Shown: positions 24,875-34,075 of the stretch, piece after piece
Numbering within the stretch: the stretch's first letter is position 1
How the letters are laid out: each line of letters opens with the position of its first letter
Source of the DNA: Mycoplasma sp. CAG:472
GTDB lineage: Bacteria > Bacillota_I > Bacilli_A > RF39 > UBA660
Length of the DNA: 37,041 nucleotides
Reading direction: 5' to 3'
NCBI GenBank assembly: GCA_000437315.1
Contig: FR899424.1
Span: 1-37,041 of the forward strand
Notes under the pieces: generated by a model
Seen by the model: the letters and a program-made list of their open reading frames with translations, nothing else
What the model was told of the DNA's origin: nothing
Database searches by the model: none
Made by a program: the position numbers and the translations under genes

Positions 24875-25602
24875 AATATAATAAACTTTATATATGCAAA
24901 TACTTCCCTTAAAAGGTTGTTAGGAAGGTAATAACTATTAGATTTTGAGGGGATTCCTACAGCATTAACTTTATACTTTTTTCCTATCAAAAGAGCTCTA
25001 TACATATGAAAATTATTTGTAACTATTCCTATTGATTTATTATCACGGGTTATTTTTTTAGAGTTGATTAAGTTTTCTTTAGTAGTATTACTTTTATCCT
25101 CAATAATAATTCTATTTTCATTAATACCATTATTTACTAAATATTCTTTCATAACACTTGCTTCGGTAGTTTTTTCATTTGCACCTTGTCCACCAGAAAC
25201 TATTACTAAAGTATTATCATTTTCTGTTAAATAACTTACTGCTCTATCAAGTCGATATCTTAAAACTACACTAGGGCCACTTTCTTTAACTTGAGCACCT
25301 AAAACGATAATATAATCCAAGTTTTTTACAGGTTTTACATTCATTTTACTTATAATCAAACTAAGAATAACTAAAAATATACAAATTCCAATAGAACATA
25401 CCCAGATAAAAATTTTTTTAAAAACTCTATATTTTTCAAATACTTTAAAATAAATAAGTAAATCAATAATAATAAAAAATGCACTAATTAAAAACCAAAT
25501 TAAGTAAAAAAGAGTACCTGAATTTACATTTAAAATAGATATTCCATATAAAAATGACATAATACTTAAAATAATATTAATAATAAAAAATACTTTCTTC
25601 AT
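24868..25602 (-). CDS. YdcF/SanA-like DUF218 membrane protein
   Basis: 244 residues. Three to four hydrophobic segments (about 5-22, 30-52, 60-86) precede the DUF218 domain. Its marks are YIIVLGAQV (about 97-105), LRYRLDRAVSYL, LVIVSGGQGANE, TEASVMKEYL, IIIEDKSNTTKENL and IGIVTNNFHMYRA with the conserved His. Members such as ElyC and SanA affect peptidoglycan and envelope integrity; the chemistry is not settled. Neighbouring glmS supplies amino-sugar precursors, which fits an envelope role. No Shine-Dalgarno is seen; TAAACT lies 6 nt before the ATG. Confidence 0.85.
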   Translation of the reverse strand: MKKVFFIINIILSIMSFLYGISILNVNSGTLFYLIWFLISAFFIIIDLLIYFKVFEKYRVFKKIFIWVCSIGICIFLVILSLIISKMNVKPVKNLDYIIVLGAQVKESGPSVVLRYRLDRAVSYLTENDNTLVIVSGGQGANEKTTEASVMKEYLVNNGINENRIIIEDKSNTTKENLINSKKITRDNKSIGIVTNNFHMYRALLIGKKYKVNAVGIPSKSNSYYLPNNLLREVFAYIKFIILG

Positions 25603-25637
25603 AACAATAGTTTATCATAATAATTAAAAGGATAAAA

Positions 25638-26156
25638 CTATCTTTTACTATCTAACCCATATTTTTTAGTAATAGGATCTAAAAATAATTCATTTTTGAG
25701 TGGCATAATTGTAAGAAGTAAATATAAACTAAATATAATAAATAACATAATGCATCCAATATAATTTAAAATATATATTTCTTTAATATTTCTGATTATA
25801 TAGAAAAATAAATAAGAACTAGTAAATATAGCAATATAAAATATTAAGATATCTATAATAAGAAAACTTCGTTTAAAAAGTAATTTAAAACCATAAAAAA
25901 GTATTGGTATAATCAAGATTATCATAAGTAAACTTACTGATTTAGCAAAAAAATATGTACCAATTTTACCATATTTAAATCCATCAAAAATACTAAATAA
26001 TAGAGCAGATGAAAGTCCCATCTTAATATGTTCCCACGTACTTTCATTAACTGCCGAAAAAATAGATGCAACTTTATTATGCTTAAAATAATCGTATGTA
26101 AAATGAAAAAGCGTGCCAATAATAGAAACAAATAAAAAACTAATAATTAAATCCAT
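25638..26156 (-). CDS. Polytopic membrane protein (DUF6512-like?)
   Basis: 172 residues with about five membrane segments. A conserved-looking loop, FHFTYDYFKHNKVASIFSAV followed by NESTWEHIKMG (about 17-47), is the part I associate with DUF6512-type proteins of Firmicutes; this is from memory and uncertain. The His, Glu and Trp of that loop could form a functional site facing one side of the membrane. It lies between glmS (27 nt) and the YdcF-like gene (35 nt) on the same strand, so it is probably in one operon with them. No Shine-Dalgarno; TATTAT is 5 nt before the ATG. Confidence 0.65.
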   Translation of the reverse strand: MDLIISFLFVSIIGTLFHFTYDYFKHNKVASIFSAVNESTWEHIKMGLSSALLFSIFDGFKYGKIGTYFFAKSVSLLMIILIIPILFYGFKLLFKRSFLIIDILIFYIAIFTSSYLFFYIIRNIKEIYILNYIGCIMLFIIFSLYLLLTIMPLKNELFLDPITKKYGLDSKR

Positions 26157-26183
26157 AATTAATAATATGAAAAAAGTGCTACT

Positions 26184-27935
26184 TTATTCCACAGTAACAC
26201 TTTTAGCTAAATTTCTTGGTTTATCTATATCCTCACCTTTTAAAAGAGCAACATTATATGCAAGAAGTTGCAAACTTGCTACAATTAAAATAGGATCTAT
26301 ATAATTATTTATATGAGGCACTTTAATTTTATCATCATAAAAATCGCCATCAATATCTAAACTTGTAATAAATAAACTATATGCTCCCCTTGCATGAACC
26401 TCTTTTATATTACTAATTGTTTTTAAAGCAAGATTATCATCAGTTATTATTCCCATAACTGGAGTATCTTTTTCAATTAATGATATAGTTCCATGTTTAA
26501 GTTCTCCAGAAGCAAACGCTGATGAGTTTATATAACTTATTTCCTTTAACTTAAGACTTCCCTCTTCACATAAACCATAATCTATTCCCCTACCAATAAA
26601 GAATGCATCTTTTTTAGTATATATTTTTTCTGCATATTTTTGAAAGTCTATAGCAAATACAGTTTCTAATGCTTCATTAATTTTATAAAACTTGTTTAAA
26701 TCATTTATACCAGCCATTTTAAGAGCAATAAGTGTAAGGAGTAAATACTGGGCTGTAAATGCTTTAGTCGTGGCCACGGCTATTTCTGTTCCCGCTTTAA
26801 TGTATAATACTTTACCTGCTTCCCTAGCAATCGAAGAACCCACTACATTAACAATTGCTAATGTATCTATACCATCACTTTTAGTAATTCTAAGAGCCTC
26901 TAAAGTGTCTGCAGTTTCTCCAGACTGAGAAATAAATACAACTAAAGTATCTTTATCATAAAAATGTTTTTGATATCTAAATTCACTAGCTAAAAATACT
27001 TCACATTTAATATTTGCATAATTTTCAAATACTTTTTTAGCAATATCTGCAGTATAACTAGCACTTCCACATCCTACAAAATAAATATTTTTATATTTTT
27101 TAAATTCAGGCATATTTTCATTAAACTTACCTTCAGTTAAATAATAAGATAAAATATTATTAATAACCATCGGTTCTTCATGAATTTCCTTTAACATAAA
27201 ATGTGGATAACCCTTAAGCATAACATCATTACTTGTTCCCTCAAAAGTTAATAGTTCTTTCTTTAATAGATTAAGATCGCTATCATAAATATATTCTTTA
27301 TCAGAAATTTTAACAATTTCATCATTTTCAAGTAAATAAAATTTATTTGTATACTTAAGAGCAGCAGTCATATCAGATACTAAAAAATATTCGTTATCGT
27401 TTTTAGCAAGTATTAAAGGTATATTTTTACGAACCCCATATAAAGTATCTGGTTCATCTTCATTAATTATTGCAAGTGCATAACTTCCCTTTATATCAGT
27501 TTTAAGTTTTGCTAAAGTCTTAAGCATATCATGATTTTCATTATAAAGCTTATTTATATAAGCACATAATATTTCTGTATCAGTTTCACTTAATAATTTT
27601 GTATCAATATTTTCACTTAATTCTTTATAATTTTCAATAATACCATTATGTACTAAAGTTATTTTACCTTGTTTATGAGGATGAGCATTTTCATCAGTTA
27701 CTCCCCCATGAGTTGCCCATCTTGTATGGGCAATACCAATATTTCCAAAGTCATCACTAGTAACTAAATTTTCAAGATTTTTAACCCTTCCTATAGCTTT
27801 TTTAATAATAATTTTACCCCCATTTATATAAGCAAGTCCCGCTGAATCATAACCTCTATATTCTAAAGATTTTAAGCCATTTAATAAAACAGGAATGCTA
27901 TTTTGATTACCTTTGTAACCTACAATTCCACACAT
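26184..27935 (-). CDS. glmS: Glutamine-fructose-6-phosphate aminotransferase GlmS
   Basis: 583 residues, slightly shorter than the usual 600. The N-terminal glutaminase domain starts MCGIVGY with the nucleophile Cys2, followed by RWATHGG and HNGIIENY. The isomerase half has two SIS domains with VGCGSASYTA, FISQSGETADTLEAL and ATTKAFTAQ, and ends with the invariant-type PRNLAKSVTVE. It makes glucosamine-6-phosphate from fructose-6-phosphate and glutamine, the entry to peptidoglycan precursors. AAAGGAA precedes the ATG. The upstream leader contains a glmS ribozyme, so expression should fall when glucosamine-6-phosphate is plentiful. Confidence 0.97.
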   Translation of the reverse strand: MCGIVGYKGNQNSIPVLLNGLKSLEYRGYDSAGLAYINGGKIIIKKAIGRVKNLENLVTSDDFGNIGIAHTRWATHGGVTDENAHPHKQGKITLVHNGIIENYKELSENIDTKLLSETDTEILCAYINKLYNENHDMLKTLAKLKTDIKGSYALAIINEDEPDTLYGVRKNIPLILAKNDNEYFLVSDMTAALKYTNKFYLLENDEIVKISDKEYIYDSDLNLLKKELLTFEGTSNDVMLKGYPHFMLKEIHEEPMVINNILSYYLTEGKFNENMPEFKKYKNIYFVGCGSASYTADIAKKVFENYANIKCEVFLASEFRYQKHFYDKDTLVVFISQSGETADTLEALRITKSDGIDTLAIVNVVGSSIAREAGKVLYIKAGTEIAVATTKAFTAQYLLLTLIALKMAGINDLNKFYKINEALETVFAIDFQKYAEKIYTKKDAFFIGRGIDYGLCEEGSLKLKEISYINSSAFASGELKHGTISLIEKDTPVMGIITDDNLALKTISNIKEVHARGAYSLFITSLDIDGDFYDDKIKVPHINNYIDPILIVASLQLLAYNVALLKGEDIDKPRNLAKSVTVE

Positions 27936-27994
27936 AAAAATTCCTTTCTTGTTTTATTAAATACCTCTTTGTTATAATTTTGATTTTATTTTTT

Positions 27995-28090
27995 TAAGGT
28001 ATTTTACGAAGTAAAACTTCTCCGCTTACACATCCGCTGATAAATCGACAATGTAAGTCCTCGTCACCTAAATAGGCCATGCGCTATTAC
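27995..28090 (-). ncRNA. glmS ribozyme/riboswitch
   Basis: Minus-strand leader with the glmS ribozyme core: the cleavage-site context AATA-GCGC (cut before G at 28084), the invariant GACGAGG (28065-28059), a stem CTTACAT/ATGTGTAAG around TCGATTTATCAGCGG, and a following hairpin TTTTAC-TTC-GTAAAA. It lies about 60 nt before glmS, as in other Firmicutes. Glucosamine-6-phosphate acts as cofactor for self-cleavage, which destabilises the mRNA. Edges are approximate. Confidence 0.87.
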
Positions 28091-28130
28091 AAAAATTAAC
28101 TCCTTTCACATTTTATAATTTATATATTAT

Positions 28131-28160
28131 ATTATAACATTTAGTATATTGCATTTGCAA
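28131..28160 (-). promoter_or_regulatory. glmS promoter
   Basis: TTGCAA (28160-28155), 18-nt spacer, TATAAT (28136-28131) with extended TGT, about 45 nt before the ribozyme cut site. Confidence 0.65.
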
Positions 28161-28176
28161 ATAATTTTGATATAAT
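28149..28176 (+). promoter_or_regulatory. Promoter of the M3-like peptidase pair
   Basis: TTGCAT (28149-28154), 16-nt spacer, TATAAT (28171-28176) with extended TGA. It overlaps the divergent glmS -35. Confidence 0.6.
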
Positions 28177-28203
28177 AGACATTACCTATGTAAAGGAGAT
28201 ATA

Positions 28204-29139
28204 ATGAAATCAGAATATGGAGACATAAAATTAAATACTAAAGATTATATTGCTTGGGATAATATCGAAATAGAAAGAAAAGCCCTACCTTTTAATGAGC
28301 ATATTTTTAATAGTTACATTAAGGATGATATTGACGTTCCAAAGTTTTCTAAAAAATACTCCAAAGAGGATGTTTTTATGCTTACTCACGATTTTTTTGC
28401 TACTCTTGATAAAGAAATATTCAAAAAGTTTTTAAGTATGTTTAAAGTAAGAAACAATAATGTTATATTCACTAAAAAAGATTTAAAGGATGCTGGTGGG
28501 TATACTAATATTAAAAATGGTAATATTTATATAGTGGCCGGTCAAACTGAAACTATTGAAGATGTGTATACTTTAGTTCATGAATATGGTCACGCTTTAT
28601 CAATGATATCTAATACCGAAGGACTTAAAGCGCATTATTATCGAGAAATTGAAAGTAAATTTTTAGAACTATTATCAGACTTTTACTTAATGAATACTAT
28701 TAATGATGAGGAAACATCAAAATTAATTAATATGTATTGTGCTGTTACTCAAGGAACCAGTGATCAAACTTCATTAAAATACGATATATATGATTTTATG
28801 AAAGAAGAAAACATTTTTCCGTATGATAAATTACTTTATAAAAAAATATTTCAAATTCTAAAAAATAAAGATAAACTTAATTATAATGAATTTTACTTAT
28901 ACCTAAAATATATCTACTCTAAACCATTTACATATCAAGCATGTTATGCAATAAGTGATTTATATGTTTATGGTCTTTATGATATTTATTTAAAAGATCC
29001 TGAAAAAGCCTTTTATCTTTATAAAAAAGTTTTATGTAAAAATAATAAATCTAAAGAATATTTAGAAAATATAGGTATTCCAATAAGTTATGGAGAAAAT
29101 GTTAGAAAATTAATTAGAAAGAAAGATGACAATGAATAA
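28204..29139 (+). CDS. Short M3-like zinc metallopeptidase, copy A
   Basis: 311 residues. The gluzincin zinc motif is HEYGH (H126, E127, H130), and the third ligand is probably E148 in REIESKFLELL, which matches the EVASTFNELL-type helix of M3 oligoendopeptidases. M3 enzymes are usually 560-600 residues; here the N-terminal half is largely missing and only about 120 residues precede the motif. No signal peptide, so cytosolic. The preceding segment ETIEDVYTLVHEYGHAL recurs almost unchanged in the next gene. AAGGAGAT gives a strong ribosome site. Peptide cleavage is likely; the substrate is unknown. Confidence 0.78.
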   Translation: MKSEYGDIKLNTKDYIAWDNIEIERKALPFNEHIFNSYIKDDIDVPKFSKKYSKEDVFMLTHDFFATLDKEIFKKFLSMFKVRNNNVIFTKKDLKDAGGYTNIKNGNIYIVAGQTETIEDVYTLVHEYGHALSMISNTEGLKAHYYREIESKFLELLSDFYLMNTINDEETSKLINMYCAVTQGTSDQTSLKYDIYDFMKEENIFPYDKLLYKKIFQILKNKDKLNYNEFYLYLKYIYSKPFTYQACYAISDLYVYGLYDIYLKDPEKAFYLYKKVLCKNNKSKEYLENIGIPISYGENVRKLIRKKDDNE

Positions 29140-30094
29140 TATTAATATAGTGGAAAAAAAAGATAATGAAAATGATAAACACATTTCTAAGTTTTTTTTA
29201 AGAAATAAAATATATTTAGATAATATTAAAGTTGAAAACTCACTTTATTATGAAGAATTCTTAAGTACTTTTTTAAAAGAAAATAATTATAATTCATATC
29301 AATTAGAGTTTTTTAATCAAAGAGTAAACGCAAAATTATTATTTGAAACAGTATATGAATTTTTTAAACAATTAGATGATGAACTTTTTAGTAACTTTTT
29401 TAGTTTATTTATTGATAAAGATAAAAATATTATATTTGTAGCAAATAATCCAATAAAAAACTTTGTTGGTATAACATATCTTAATAATAATAATATTAAA
29501 ATAAAAATGACTAGATCAAAAACTATTGAAGATATATTTACTCTAGTACATGAATATGGGCATGCATTAAATATGAAAAAAAATCCAAAACTATATAATA
29601 ATGAAGCAAGAACCCACTTCGAAGAAATAGAAAGTATTTTCTTAGAACTTATACTTTGTGATTATCTAGTAAATAATGGTTTTAATAAAGATGATATTAA
29701 TGAAGTAAAAAAAATAATAATAGAAAACTTAATTAATGAAGCAAAAGACTTATATTTTAAATATAATATTAATAGATTTATACATGTAGAACAAATTAAA
29801 AATATTGATAATCATTTTTTTAAATTGTTATATCAAAATAAAAATATTACTAAAGATGAATTAAGGAAAGTATATAGTTCTTCGTATGAAGATGTTACAA
29901 AATATGTAATAAGTTCCCTATATGCTTTAGAATTATATGATAAGTATCAAATTAATAAAGAAAAGACTATTGAGGATTATAAGAATATTATTTCACTAGA
30001 TTTATATACTCATTTAGATTATCTTGATGCAATAGAATCAAAATTAATTGTGCCAAATGAGAGTGATACTTTTATAAGAACATTAAAAAAATAA
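29126..30094 (+). CDS. Short M3-like zinc metallopeptidase, copy B
   Basis: 322 residues, paralogue of the gene before it, which it overlaps by 14 nt. The zinc motif is HEYGH (H142, E143, H146), with E167 in EEIESIFLELI as the likely third ligand. Both starts (29126 and 29132) sit in the end of copy A and only a weak AAAGAAAG precedes them, so translation is probably coupled. Outside the zinc region the copies have drifted considerably, which suggests an old duplication kept as a pair, perhaps as a heterodimer (inference). No signal peptide or membrane helix. Confidence 0.78.
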   Translation: MTMNNINIVEKKDNENDKHISKFFLRNKIYLDNIKVENSLYYEEFLSTFLKENNYNSYQLEFFNQRVNAKLLFETVYEFFKQLDDELFSNFFSLFIDKDKNIIFVANNPIKNFVGITYLNNNNIKIKMTRSKTIEDIFTLVHEYGHALNMKKNPKLYNNEARTHFEEIESIFLELILCDYLVNNGFNKDDINEVKKIIIENLINEAKDLYFKYNINRFIHVEQIKNIDNHFFKLLYQNKNITKDELRKVYSSSYEDVTKYVISSLYALELYDKYQINKEKTIEDYKNIISLDLYTHLDYLDAIESKLIVPNESDTFIRTLKK

Positions 30095-30118
30095 TTTGAG
30101 TTTTTCAAATTATTTTTT
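30090..30118 (+). terminator. Terminator after the M3-like pair
   Basis: AATAATTTGA (30090-30099), loop GTTTT, TCAAATTATT (30105-30114), T-run; overlaps the stop codon. Confidence 0.75.
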
Positions 30119-30140
30119 ATATTTAACCAAACAAAAAATA

Positions 30141-31220
30141 TTAACTTCCACAGATATTAAGTATTATTCCAACACTTATCATACTAACAAGTAGTGAACT
30201 TCCCCCATAAGAGAAAAATGGAAGTGTTACTCCAGTAACTGGTATAAGTGAGGTAACTACACATAAATTAAGAGCCCCTTGAAGTATTATTTGCATACCC
30301 AGCCCAAATGATAAATATTTAGCAAATAAATTACTTTGTTTTAGTGATATTTTTAAAATAATATAAAATAAACTAATAAATAAAACTATTACGCTTATTG
30401 CTCCGACAAGGCCAAATTCCTCACAAATAATAGCAAATATAAAATCAGTTTGAGGTTCAGGAAGATAAAATTGTTTTTGAATAGATTTACCAAAACCAAG
30501 CCCTAAAAGACTTGCTGGTCCTATAGCATAAAGTGATTGAATAATTTGATAACCACTACCTAATGGATCTGACCATGGATTTAAAAATGATATTATTCTT
30601 TTAAGACGATATGGCGCAATAATAATAAGTCCTGCTATTCCTAAAATTCCTAATATACCTAATGAAGCAAAAAATTTTATCTTAACACCACTTATAAATA
30701 AAATAAGCATAAGTGATAAAACAATAACCATTCCTGTACCAAAATCAGGTTCTAGCATGATAAGTCCAAAGAATAAGAAAATAATTCCAAGCACTGGTAA
30801 AATACTTTTTTTAATATTACTTAAATTATTTTGATTTTTCTCTAAATATTTTGAAAGGAAAATAATTAAACTTACTTTAGCTATTTCACTAGGTTGAAGA
30901 CCAAATGGTCCTATTTTAAACCAACTTCTTGAACCATTTCTAAGTGTTCCAATACCAGGAATTAAAACTAATAATAATAAAATTAAACTTAACAAAAGAA
31001 TTTTATTTGAATGTTTCTTATACAAATTATAATCAATTTTTTTAACAATTAACATACATAAAAAACTTATAATAAAAAAGATAAATTGGTATTTTGCAAA
31101 ATGAAATGCATCATTAAACTTATATTGTGCCCAAACACTTGATGCCGAATATATCATAATAATGCCATACAAAGCCATAATAGTAACAATAATTAAAAGT
31201 AATATATTTAACTTTTTCAT
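30141..31220 (-). CDS. ftsW: FtsW/RodA/SpoVE-family peptidoglycan polymerase (FtsW-like)
   Basis: 359 residues with about ten membrane helices. SEDS family marks: NGSRSWFKIGPFGLQPSEIAK (glycine/arginine loop and QPSE), PDFGTGMV, PLGSGYQIIQSLYAIG, and the PEPQTDFIFAIICEEFGL motif with the acidic site, then SLIPVTGVTLPFFSYGGSS. SEDS proteins polymerise lipid II into glycan strands with a class B PBP; PEPQTDFIF is closer to FtsW/SpoVE than RodA. The C-terminal tail is very short (ILNICGS). No Shine-Dalgarno; TATAAT (31233-31228) is 7 nt before the ATG. No division or PBP gene is adjacent. Confidence 0.9.
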   Translation of the reverse strand: MKKLNILLLIIVTIMALYGIIMIYSASSVWAQYKFNDAFHFAKYQFIFFIISFLCMLIVKKIDYNLYKKHSNKILLLSLILLLLVLIPGIGTLRNGSRSWFKIGPFGLQPSEIAKVSLIIFLSKYLEKNQNNLSNIKKSILPVLGIIFLFFGLIMLEPDFGTGMVIVLSLMLILFISGVKIKFFASLGILGILGIAGLIIIAPYRLKRIISFLNPWSDPLGSGYQIIQSLYAIGPASLLGLGFGKSIQKQFYLPEPQTDFIFAIICEEFGLVGAISVIVLFISLFYIILKISLKQSNLFAKYLSFGLGMQIILQGALNLCVVTSLIPVTGVTLPFFSYGGSSLLVSMISVGIILNICGS

Positions 31221-31233
31221 TACTATAATTATA

Positions 31234-31320
31234 TTACTTTCTACGAAGTGATATTACTGGATCTTTTTTCTTTGTAGCAACTTCAAATTCAAGAAATAAT
31301 TTTCTATATTGCTTGCTATA
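31234..31320 (-). pseudogene. Remnant of an ABC permease C-terminus
   Basis: A 28-residue frame without start, bounded upstream by TGA (31323-31321), ends VATKKKDPVISLRRK. The intact ABC permease next door ends IASKKDPVITLRSE. At DNA level a 30-base stretch at 31241-31270 differs at a single position from 31737-31766. It is the decayed 3' end of a second copy of that transporter gene. Confidence 0.65.
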
Positions 31321-31329
31321 TCACCATCA

Positions 31330-31650
31330 TTATTTTATATTTAATAGATTTATTATCTTTTTAAATTCTTCTACAGTTTTTACTTTATTATTTTTCTGCA
31401 TTAAATAACAATTAGTAGCACTTTCAATTACCATCATTTCCTTATTTTTTAAGCAAACTCCAAAAGGATAATCACTATTTATCATATATTCTCTTGTAAG
31501 ATTTATATTATCTTTAAATCTTAAATCATGCATGTAATTGTAAAACATCCCTCTTTCAATTACACCACTAGCTGTTATTAAATACTCAATAGTATCCATA
31601 TTATTATTTTTTTTCATAAAATTACTAAATGTAAAACATAATTTACCCAT
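31330..31650 (-). CDS. Hypothetical 106-aa protein
   Basis: 106 residues, not recognised. It is soluble-looking, with two Cys (about 5 and 66) and a helical C-terminus KTVEEFKKIINLLNI. ASGVIERGMFYNYMHDLRF in the centre and MMVIESATNCYLMQ suggest a small alpha/beta fold. GGGGTGAGAT before the ATG is a good ribosome site, and an extended TGA-TATAAT lies upstream. It sits between the remnant permease tail and the intact ABC transporter gene, so it may be an accessory gene that came in with the duplication. Nothing allows a function call. Confidence 0.6.
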   Translation of the reverse strand: MGKLCFTFSNFMKKNNNMDTIEYLITASGVIERGMFYNYMHDLRFKDNINLTREYMINSDYPFGVCLKNKEMMVIESATNCYLMQKNNKVKTVEEFKKIINLLNIK

Positions 31651-31728
31651 ATCTCACCCCAAACATTTTCTATTTACTATTATATCATAAACATCTATTA
31701 ACAAGTGTATGATTTATTAATATTTATA

Positions 31729-34008
31729 TTATTCACTACGAAGTGTTATTACTGGATCTTTTTTACTCGCTATTTTCGCAGGCACCAATCCTGATATTAA
31801 ACAAAGTACAATACTAATTAATATTAAATAAAATATATAATTCCATGGTAAATAAGTTATATGTGATATTCCCATTATATTATATATTACTTTATCAATA
31901 ACTTTATTTAACAAAAGTGTTACTCCTACTCCAATAACTCCTGAAATAGTACCAATAATTATAGTTTCAGCTTTAAATATATTTTTTATATCTTTTTTAC
32001 TTGCACCAAGTGATCTTAAAATACCTATTTCTTTAGTTCTTTCTAAAACACTTATATAAGTAATTATTGATATCATAATTGATGAAACTATTAAACTTAC
32101 ACCAATAAAAGCTGTTAAAACGTAGGTAATCATCTTAATCAAACTTGTTATACTATTTAAAAAGACTTTTAAATAATCTGTATAATATACTTTATCATTA
32201 CTATTTTCTTCATTATATTTTTTAATTATACCTTCAATTTTTTCTTTACTTTTATAGTCTTTAGGATAAATATCAATTTTTATAGGATTTTTATCGTTAA
32301 TACTTATACTATCTAATAGCATTTCATAAGTCATATTTTCATCATATAAATTATTTGTCAAAGGATTAATATCTTTATTTTTCAAAATAGATTTTTTAAT
32401 ATTCGAAGAATTTACTTCATCATTTAAATAATTAATTAATTTTTTAGAGTAACCAATAAATCCACTTTCACTTATAACAGCATCTTTATTTAATTTTAAA
32501 ATACCAGTAATTTTTAAATTTATACTTTTATCAAGAATATCATTTATTTTATCTCGATTATTTTTTATATACTGCCAAGTATCATTTTCATAAATATAAT
32601 AAGAAGTTTCAGATACTAATTTAAACTTTGAATCAATTATTTTTTCATAAGAAATATTTATAGTTTTACTTAAATCTATATCTTCATTTAAAAATAAACT
32701 TTTCATAAGGGACAAAGAAAGTTTACCATTTTCATCAGTAACAATAACAATTTCATTATATTTTTCAGGTAGTTTTCCATAAATTAAAGTATATTCCTTT
32801 AACAAAGGACTATTATTATTTAAAAACTCTTTAAAATATAAAGATGAATTTTCTATCATTTTATTATCTTTATAAATATTTAAATCTATATTATAGTTAT
32901 AATTTATATCTAATGTATAATTATTAATATTCTCATAATTTTGTTTTAAAATATTAGAAAATTTAGATATACTATTTTTTTTATTATCATTAACTACATT
33001 ATTTGATAAATCATTTATAGAGCAAATACTACCATTTTTACAACTTTCTTTTTCTTTATCAAACATATTTTGATAGTCAATATAACTTTCCATAATAGAA
33101 ATTGGGTATTTAGAAAATGTATTTTTTTCTATTTTATTAATATATTTTTGAGTACCTTTAGATAAAGAAAGTACTAAAGCAATACCAATTATACCGATAG
33201 AACCTGCAAAAGAAGTTAACAAAGTCCTTGATTTTTTTGTAAGTAAATTATTAAAGGATAAAGAAAGAGATGTAAATTTATTCATTGTTTTTCTTTTATT
33301 TTTAATTTTTTTTAATGTATAGTTTTCTACTTCATAAGGACTCGTATCATAAGTAATAACTCCATCATTTAAAGCAATTACTCTATCTGAATACTTATTT
33401 GCTAAAGTAACATTATGAGTTACCATTATTACTAGTTTTTCTTTAGAAATTTCCTTTAAAAGTTCCATAATTTGAATTGATGTTTGGCTATCAAGTGCTC
33501 CCGTAGGTTCATCGCATAGTATAATATCTGGGTTTGTGACTAATGCTCTTGCTATAGCCACTCTTTGCATTTGGCCTCCGGATAGCTCTTTAGGTTTCTT
33601 TTTAATATAGTTTTCAAGTCCTACATCTTTTAAAACTTTCTTAGCAAGTTTTATACTTTCTTTTTTAGGTTTACCAGCAATATTTAATGAAAGAAGTACA
33701 TTAGATAGTACTGTTTGATGATTAATTAAATTATAACTTTGAAAAATAAAACCTACTTTATTACTTCGATAATTATTCCAATCACGTTCTTTATACTTTC
33801 TTGTGCTTACTCCATCAATAATTAAGTTTCCATAAGTATATTTATCAAGACCACCAATAATATTTAAAAGTGTTGTTTTACCAGATCCACTTGGCCCTAA
33901 TATTGATACAAATTCATTATTACGAAACGCTAAAGTTACATCATTTAAAGCAATTTGTTTAAAGTTTTTTCCTTCATAAATTTTTGTAATATTTTCTAGT
34001 TTTAACAT
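31729..34008 (-). CDS. ABC transporter, ATPase-permease fusion (MacB/FtsX type)
   Basis: 759 residues from the ATG at 34008, set by AAGGAGG just before it; a GTG at 34023 would start inside that site. The ATPase domain has Walker A GPSGSGKT (38-45), signature LSGGQMQR (about 141) and Walker B ILCDEPTGALD. The permease half has a membrane helix after LTSFAGSIGIIGIALVL (about 260-280), a large extracytoplasmic domain of about 300 residues, then three helices of FtsX type (about 630-745) and ends KKDPVITLRSE. Such fusions export lipids, peptides or drugs or sense peptide antibiotics; the substrate is unknown. Expression seems controlled by a leader terminator. Confidence 0.9.
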   Translation of the reverse strand: MLKLENITKIYEGKNFKQIALNDVTLAFRNNEFVSILGPSGSGKTTLLNIIGGLDKYTYGNLIIDGVSTRKYKERDWNNYRSNKVGFIFQSYNLINHQTVLSNVLLSLNIAGKPKKESIKLAKKVLKDVGLENYIKKKPKELSGGQMQRVAIARALVTNPDIILCDEPTGALDSQTSIQIMELLKEISKEKLVIMVTHNVTLANKYSDRVIALNDGVITYDTSPYEVENYTLKKIKNKRKTMNKFTSLSLSFNNLLTKKSRTLLTSFAGSIGIIGIALVLSLSKGTQKYINKIEKNTFSKYPISIMESYIDYQNMFDKEKESCKNGSICSINDLSNNVVNDNKKNSISKFSNILKQNYENINNYTLDINYNYNIDLNIYKDNKMIENSSLYFKEFLNNNSPLLKEYTLIYGKLPEKYNEIVIVTDENGKLSLSLMKSLFLNEDIDLSKTINISYEKIIDSKFKLVSETSYYIYENDTWQYIKNNRDKINDILDKSINLKITGILKLNKDAVISESGFIGYSKKLINYLNDEVNSSNIKKSILKNKDINPLTNNLYDENMTYEMLLDSISINDKNPIKIDIYPKDYKSKEKIEGIIKKYNEENSNDKVYYTDYLKVFLNSITSLIKMITYVLTAFIGVSLIVSSIMISIITYISVLERTKEIGILRSLGASKKDIKNIFKAETIIIGTISGVIGVGVTLLLNKVIDKVIYNIMGISHITYLPWNYIFYLILISIVLCLISGLVPAKIASKKDPVITLRSE

Positions 34009-34022
34009 AATTCCTCCTTGCA

Positions 34023-34054
34023 CTAAAAAATAGAAGTTAAATCTAACTCCTATT
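34023..34054 (-). terminator. Leader terminator (attenuator) upstream of the ABC gene
   Basis: On the minus strand AATAGGAGTTA (34054-34044), loop GATT, TAACTTCTATT (34039-34029), an 11-bp stem, then T-run. It lies only about 20 nt before the ABC gene start and downstream of a promoter at 34076-34104. An earlier TAACTT in the leader could pair with the left arm instead. Confidence 0.75.
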
Positions 34055-34075
34055 CATACTCTCGCGTCCAAGTTA

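Noticed and set aside
25934..26304. Short frames of 63-65 residues around the glmS and membrane-protein boundary
   Set aside because: They overlap conserved coding sequence in wrong frames and lack ribosome sites.
26692..26928. 78-residue plus-strand frame inside glmS
   Set aside because: Antisense to the isomerase domain; no start signal.
27995..28110. T-box or purine riboswitch before glmS
   Set aside because: No T-box sequence or purine core is present, while GCGC, GACGAGG and the stem layout fit the glmS ribozyme.
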